Source: Saksenaea vasiformis B4078
Taxonomy: Eukaryota > Mucoromycota > Mucoromycetes > Mucorales > Saksenaeaceae
Assembly (NCBI GenBank): GCA_000697055.1
Contig: JNDT01002238.1
Location: 113,123-177,122, forward strand
Direction of reading: 5' to 3'
Length of the DNA: 64,000 nucleotides
Part shown: in pieces, positions 59,048-64,000 of the stretch
Layout: the number at the start of each line of letters is the position of its first letter
How positions within the stretch are numbered: position 1 is the stretch's first letter
Notes under the pieces: model-generated
Seen by the model: the letters and a program-made list of their open reading frames with translations, nothing else
Databases searched by the model: none
What the model was told of the DNA's origin: nothing
Translations under genes and position numbers: made by a program

Positions 59048-59302
59048 ATGGGTCTCTCAAATCAATTCCTCAAGATCAAAGAATATATTGCTAGCAAGTC
59101 TCCTGCTGCTTCTAGGAATAACACCCCTGCACATTCACCTGCTACCTCGATCCACGAGCCTGAATCTCCCAAGAACGAAATGTATCTTCGAGATCCTTTA
59201 CGATGCGGCAAACACCCCGATGTGGTTGGCCAATATATTGATCCCATGGGCTGCCGAAGTCAATATCAGTATGGAAACGATGTGACAAACACAGGAGCAT
59301 AA
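59048..59302 (+). CDS. Small 84-residue protein of unknown function
   Basis: A single exon with a good start context (CACCATGG), a TATA box at a sensible distance and an AC-rich leader. The protein is polar and begins MGLSNQFLKIKEYIASK. It has a Ser/Pro-rich middle (TPAHSPATSIHEPESP) and a compact C-terminal half with two Cys (RCGKHPDVVGQYIDPMGC) ending in QYGNDVTNTGA. The second residue is Gly, but the context is not a clear myristoylation site. I do not recognise the family; conserved-looking Cys and Gly/Pro positions suggest a real fold. No signal peptide or membrane segment. An AATAAA-like ATAAATCAC and TAATAAAC lie downstream near 59391-59419. Confidence 0.6.
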   Translation: MGLSNQFLKIKEYIASKSPAASRNNTPAHSPATSIHEPESPKNEMYLRDPLRCGKHPDVVGQYIDPMGCRSQYQYGNDVTNTGA

Positions 59303-60451
59303 ACCCAGTTGCCCCTGCCTCTCTTCTGGCAACCTCATTACATTTATCCCATCTGCCATCTTCTCTTTTCGCCTTTGCATTAGTTATCCATATAAATCAC
59401 CTAATAACTTGTAATAAACGCATTTCATTCATATCATAAACATACATTAGCACGTTTGATGATGTAAAAATATATTTCTGCTGCGGATAATTCCTACCAT
59501 CCGCTAGATTCTGATACTGCGGAAATATTCGTATCATCGGACTCGAGAGTTATTTTTGATCCATCGTATTTTGAACCGTATCGATGCCGTCTACTTACTC
59601 ACCATCCTTCGATCCTTCGATTACGATGCTATTCGTGTCATGTCCGTTAAAAGAGGTGCTCTAGTTGGTAATAATAATACACATCATGTCAAAAGCGATC
59701 TGGAAGCACTTGACTATGTCCGCAAAGGGAACGTGCAACTTGAAACACTCCGCTAGGCCTTCTCTTCAACAAATGATCGTACAAGTACCAATTTACAGGA
59801 TCAATGTGTTGAATACAAACGATCACATGATCTTGGAAGTACCCAGATGTCGAGCAAGAAACATAACTAGACCGATGTCTAAGAAGAATGCAGAGCGCTA
59901 CCAGATCATGTCTAGTCTTTAAACGTCTGAGTCAACCGCCGCGACTTGTTTCGTGCACATCAAGTTCATAGACTAGTAGGATTATGCTGCAAAAGAAAAG
60001 TCGATCCGATGATGCAGATCATTTTCGACAAATTTTACAGGCGGTAATGGAAAAGCTTTTTATGGATGAGATCTCAGTGGACAGTGAAGTTGCGTACAAC
60101 ATCCACGTTTTGTACGATATTAGATGCAGTTCTCACCCAGAATAACGATAAAGATAAATTGCCACACGGTAAACTCTGCGGTTAGGCCTCTGTGCCTCGT
60201 TTACGGTTTCTTTTCGTCTTATGTAGTATTTGTGGAAGTAATGGATCCAGTATACGATCGATCGTCTCTTCATGTCAGTTTGTGTGCAGATCTACGATTA
60301 TTTTTACACCGCAACTATAGTAGGTGACAAAAAAAAGAAAAGAGGCGAGATAATCCTGAAAAAAGGACATGAAGTACAGTCACATGACAAGAAAATTGGC
60401 AAAAATTTTTAGGAGCTTCCAAAGGTTGTTGTATTCATAAACTTGTGTATT
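59303..60451. other. Spacer without a supported gene
   Basis: Short frames only (for example 59665-59922). Just before the transposase relic, around 60375-60410, lies a TACAGTCACATGACAAG-type sequence that could be a Tc1 terminal repeat; the matching inverted copy was not found downstream. Confidence 0.5.
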
Positions 60452-60853
60452 ATGCATTTGACTGACGAAGAAAAGATTCGAATTGTTGCTTTTGCTCAAG
60501 CTGGTATAAAACCAAAAGCAATTGCAGATAAGACTTTAGTACATTTAAGAACCGTATATCGCGTCTTGCATAATTACGAAAGGCGACACACAGTCAAACG
60601 ACCTGCAGGGTCTGGACGACCCAAAAAATTTAAGCAACGTGATATTCGCAATCTACTGAGAATCGTGAAGAAGAATCGTCGTGCAACGCTAAGTGAGATC
60701 ACGAAGGCATTACCAGTTAAAGTCAGTGAGCGCACAGTTCGCAGAACGCTTCATGAACAAGGATTCCACAGTCATATCGCAAAGAAGCCATTTCTCAGCA
60801 AAGTTCACAAGAAAATGTTAAAGTTTTTGATGAAGATACTGTTTTTGCTCTGA
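60452..60853 (+). pseudogene. Truncated Tc1/mariner-type transposase (DNA-binding part only)
   Basis: The open frame begins MHLTDEEKIRIVAFAQAG and encodes the paired-like double helix-turn-helix of Tc1 transposases. The first HTH has the spacing of the ...KAIADKTLVHLRTVYRVL block. An AT-hook-like GRPKK-type motif (SGRPKKF) follows, then a second HTH (ATLSEITKALPVKVSERTVRRTL...GFHSHIAKKPFLSKVH). A full-length protein needs about 200 more residues with the DDE/D catalytic triad. These are absent: the frame stops at 60851-60853 and no DDE-like sequence was recognised downstream. About 55 codons in the +1 register continue after the break, but they do not look like the catalytic domain. Probably a dead element fragment. 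Confidence 0.8.
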
Positions 60854-63571
60854 AAGCAGATGTGCAGCATTACCTCCAGTATATGCGAAATGCATCTACG
60901 AATGATAGCCAGTGTAGTCAGGAGACAGCGAAGCTGAAGACAATGAATAGTATGTATACGAGCGAAATCATGAGTGACAGTAGCCTCACACAAAAATTTA
61001 ACTGCATACCTTAAAAGTCTGTGACATCAAAGTCAGATAGATATCGGTATTTGGCCTTTTTTAGATTATCGATTTTTTATAGAAAGAGTTTTTACATCAA
61101 TATTCTTATTCCGATTACTGACCATACGATACCTACAAAGAAAATTATCCAACCTATTTCAAAAAGATCTTCTTCATTTTTCGATTACAGCTCTCTACGT
61201 TGTATACCTCTTCTCCTTATCATGTGTCCAATGCATGTGAATGCTGTTCAAAAGTTTGTAATATCCTATGAATTGTTTGAATAGAAATCCGACAATTGCG
61301 TAAGGAAAGAGCTCCCATTTGAGTTTTCAAGGAAACTATCTTTCGACGGCCTGTTGTCTTTTGGAAGCTGCAGTAGAAAATCATGTTTCATAAAGAATAG
61401 AAGCAATGTTCAGAAATTTTGTAAATACAGAATTATCTTTAGATCTGGAAGATGACAAATAAATATGCAACGTCCGAGTATCCCTGTGCCTTGAACAACA
61501 AAACAAAATGGTTTAGTCTATATTTTCTACATGATGCCATAACCTAGAAATATGCACAAATATCCATATCTGCTTTAGTGTACAGGACGATTCGTTTCTC
61601 ACATGACAGATATTTCATTGTATCTCTTTTCCATCATCCTTCAGTAAATTTCTGTACAAAGACAACGCGCACTCTTTACAATTTTAGCGGTTAACTTATA
61701 GTATGTCTGCATATGACTATACTTCATATTAACTTCATATGCCATTTTTCGAGAGTATCAGAAATAAATTGATATATTTTTCATATGCGTGGATATTTAT
61801 CGTGTTTGAGAGTCTTATGTCATATATGCATGTTCCAAACCAGCAATATTGACACCATTCTACTGAATTCGATTATTGAAAGAGATCTCAGTAGCAATAG
61901 ATATTGTTCTCATACAGGAATAAAAAAATCTACAATCGAGTCTCATAGACTTCACTTTTTTTTACAAGTCTCAATACCCAAGTTTATAGTGCGTCATTTT
62001 AGCGAAGGTAGTGCACGTTGATCAGTACACATGAGTTTTAAAGCGGATATTAGGGTAAGGTACTCCAGAATCCAAAACATATGCAAACTAGACTTTGTTT
62101 CAGCTCAGCCCGACTCATTCTACAGTTACTAGCATTATAGTAATTTGCGCATGTCAAAGGCGTATGGAATTGTACATGCCGTATTCCTTGCATTCAGAAC
62201 AAAAAAAAACTGTCTATCCATCACAGTTGGTAATTTACTGAGAAGTTTCTATTTAATAATAGCAATCAGTCCTCACGGTTGGAGTGAATCCTACAATAAA
62301 CAATGAAATTGTTTTTGCATAAGGTTTATAGCAAGAAACCATTCCAAAATCGGTAAAAGCGATATCGTCTCTCAAAACAAGATAGTGGACGGAGGCATAG
62401 ATATCTGTAAAATTTTTGAATTCTAAACCGATTACTATCATTCGACCGTTCGAAACGTCATCCTTGAAAAAGAACACAACAGAGAAAATCGTTGGTAGAT
62501 GTAAATGTTTGTAAACCTTAAGTACTCTGTGTAATCAGGTGTTTCTTCACGCTATGCATACGGCGATTGCCCTATTTAGACTAATACACAGTATGCTGGT
62601 GTCTGTTTTCGGTAACCTTGTCAACACAGATGGTTGAAAACAGACGGGAAGAATTAATGGGAAACTGTTCTGAATCGTATGTGACATTATGTCATGAAGA
62701 TTTCCATTCAAAGCGTACTACAGGCCGCAGCATAAGCCCTGCTTCGCCTGTGCTATGGATAGGAGATATGACCTATTTTGCAAAGTCATTGCACTAAGTA
62801 AATTTGAAAGTAGTAGATTCCAACTGTCTCCGAGCTTTTATGCTTTAACTTTCTTTAGCTGTTTAAGTCTGTGATCAAGGCAATACCTTCCAAATAGCGT
62901 TTCTTCTTGCTTCAGTCCTTAATACCTAGTAAAGGCTACCGTTAGCATGAGAAATCTGCACTAATTGAATTCATTATTGTATTGAGAAAAATTGAGCAAC
63001 ATTATGATCAGCCGTTGCAGAATCAGAAATATTAGCGATTTCTGCATGACTTGATTTTCCGTGCAGCATGAGACCATCTAGGGAAAAAAGAAATTTATTC
63101 GATCCTGCACGATGATCAACTCTACATATCAGAAACAACAACCTCTAAGTTACGGAGGGTAAACGCTTTATCCTAGGAAATATGTAAGCGTTTACTTTCT
63201 TATAAACTTCTAGCAATTATCCATCATCTTTATGCGATCCTCTGGAAATGTACTTTCTTTTTTCATCCTGGATCTCTTGTACTTTTAACAAAGCAAAAAT
63301 ATTAGTATAAATAAGTACAGATAGAAGTGACCTGTGTCTTTGTGTAACTTCATCATGTCCTGGTCCAAAACAAAGTTTTCTTCTGGCTTACTCGATGTAC
63401 CTAGCTGGTTGGGAGGGATAATCCAAAATTTATATAAGAACGTGACTCAATCGCGAAAAGCACAGCAAAGCACTCATTCTTCTTCTATTCCTCTTACTAT
63501 ACAAGTAAATCAGTGGACAAAGTCCTTCTCCAAATTGTCAGAGGGATTTCTTCCTCTGTTTTTTCGGTGAA
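60854..63571. other. AT-rich gene-poor stretch
   Basis: Visibly richer in A+T than the central genic block, with only short frames. A frame with ATG at 63355 (MSWSKTKFSSGLLDVPSW..., about 71 codons) lies just upstream of the last gene, after a TATA-like TATAAATAAG near 63306. It might be a small gene or an upstream exon but is not supported further. Confidence 0.5.
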
Positions 63572-64000
63572 ATGCCTCCAAAAAAGTTGCAAAAAGGGTA
63601 AGCTTGTAATATCAAACGTATAACACTTGATAATCGTTAATGTACTTAATAGCAAAGGGAAGGCTGTTGCTACCAAGAAATCTCCAACTCCAGTAGACTC
63701 GTTAAGTCGGAACAGTATCATTTCACAGACTTCTAATACGCTCGCTTTTTTGTCTAGTGGGCCTGATGATGATTCACAACTACAATTAGCTGTCCAGCTT
63801 AGCCGTCAGAGCCACATGCTATCATCCACCGTTGCTGGCCCTTCCTCTGCTGCTGCTCCTTCCTCTGCTGCTGCTCCTTCATCATCCGCTAGCGATCATC
63901 ATTACTCAGGGATGTCTAACTTGCAAATAATCTTGCACAAGAAACGCAAGAAGAAGGAAAAACTTGACGAACTTGAACGTAAAAGACAGGAACGCGAACA
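63572..64000 (+). CDS. 5' part of a gene cut by the window end
   Basis: Exon 1 63572-63597 (MPPKKLQKG) joins across a 55-bp GT-AG intron to exon 2, which starts at 63653 and is still open at the window end. The visible 120-odd residues are basic at the start (GKGKAVATKKSPTP). They then become Ser-rich, with a tandem SSAAAP repeat and a strongly basic/charged helix at the end (KKRKKKEKLDELERKRQERE). Low-complexity N-termini like this occur in nuclear proteins and in proteins encoded by fungal transposons. I cannot name it from this part. Confidence 0.6.

Noticed and set aside
1..64000. tRNA and rRNA genes
   Set aside because: I looked for B-box motifs (GGTTCGA-type) with matching cloverleaf arms and for rRNA landmarks and found none that hold. 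Hits such as the one near 39074 are inside coding sequence.

Overview
The window looks like nuclear DNA from a filamentous fungus of the Mucoromycota, probably Mucorales-like. Genes are split by short introns (about 50-150 bp, mostly GT-AG). The proteins are eukaryotic housekeeping factors found in fungi, with poly-Asn and Ser-rich linkers. A CSL transcription factor, Sel1-repeat families and a MACPF-like/Sel1 gene also fit early-diverging fungi. The taxon is inferred; no rRNA or tRNA gene was recognised.

Layout. 1-5.4 kb: no gene seen. 5.4-15.1 kb: one giant gene for a 3174-residue protein with two calponin-homology domains, a very long helical rod and a C-terminal GAS2-related domain, which is the architecture of animal spectraplakins. 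17.1-20.3 kb (minus): a CSL-family (RBPJ/Su(H)/Cbf11-like) transcription factor, divergent from an eight-exon KICS2 (C12orf66) homologue, a KICSTOR subunit, at 21.4-23.2 kb. 23.6-24.8 kb: a secreted protein with internal repeats punctuated by Lys-Arg sites (Kex2-processed type). 25.2-26.0 kb: an unrecognised five-exon gene.

26.6-32.5 kb is an accessory-looking stretch. It holds a broken Sel1-repeat gene and a 147-bp tandem minisatellite, followed by 3 kb without genes. From 32.5 kb a housekeeping block begins: ENP2/NOL10 (ribosome biogenesis), SEN15 (tRNA splicing) and a small membrane protein that overlaps SEN15 tail to tail. After a gap come a 13-repeat Sel1 protein (38.9-40.9 kb) and a membrane-anchored neutral-sphingomyelinase-like enzyme (42.2-44.0 kb).

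45.0-47.6 kb carries a MACPF-like plus Sel1 gene, the better preserved relative of the broken copy at 26.6-28.0 kb; it too has a frameshift. Then follow LIN1/CD2BP2 without its GYF domain, MPDU1 (dolichol-linked sugar use), a TDA10/glycerate-kinase-like P-loop kinase with an added C-terminal membrane segment, and a PWWP plus TFIIS-N-like (LEDGF/HDGF-type) chromatin protein. 55.3-64 kb is gene-poor and becomes AT-rich. It holds a 35-A tract, a small TATA-box gene, a truncated Tc1/mariner transposase and the start of a gene cut by the window end.

No operon-like unit is seen; the genes act in separate pathways. The most interesting points are the spectraplakin-like protein and the KICS2 homologue, both families described mainly from animals. 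The Kex2-type repeat precursor and the decaying MACPF/Sel1 family come next. Exon joins were made by eye from splice motifs, reading phase and family similarity, and have no transcript support.
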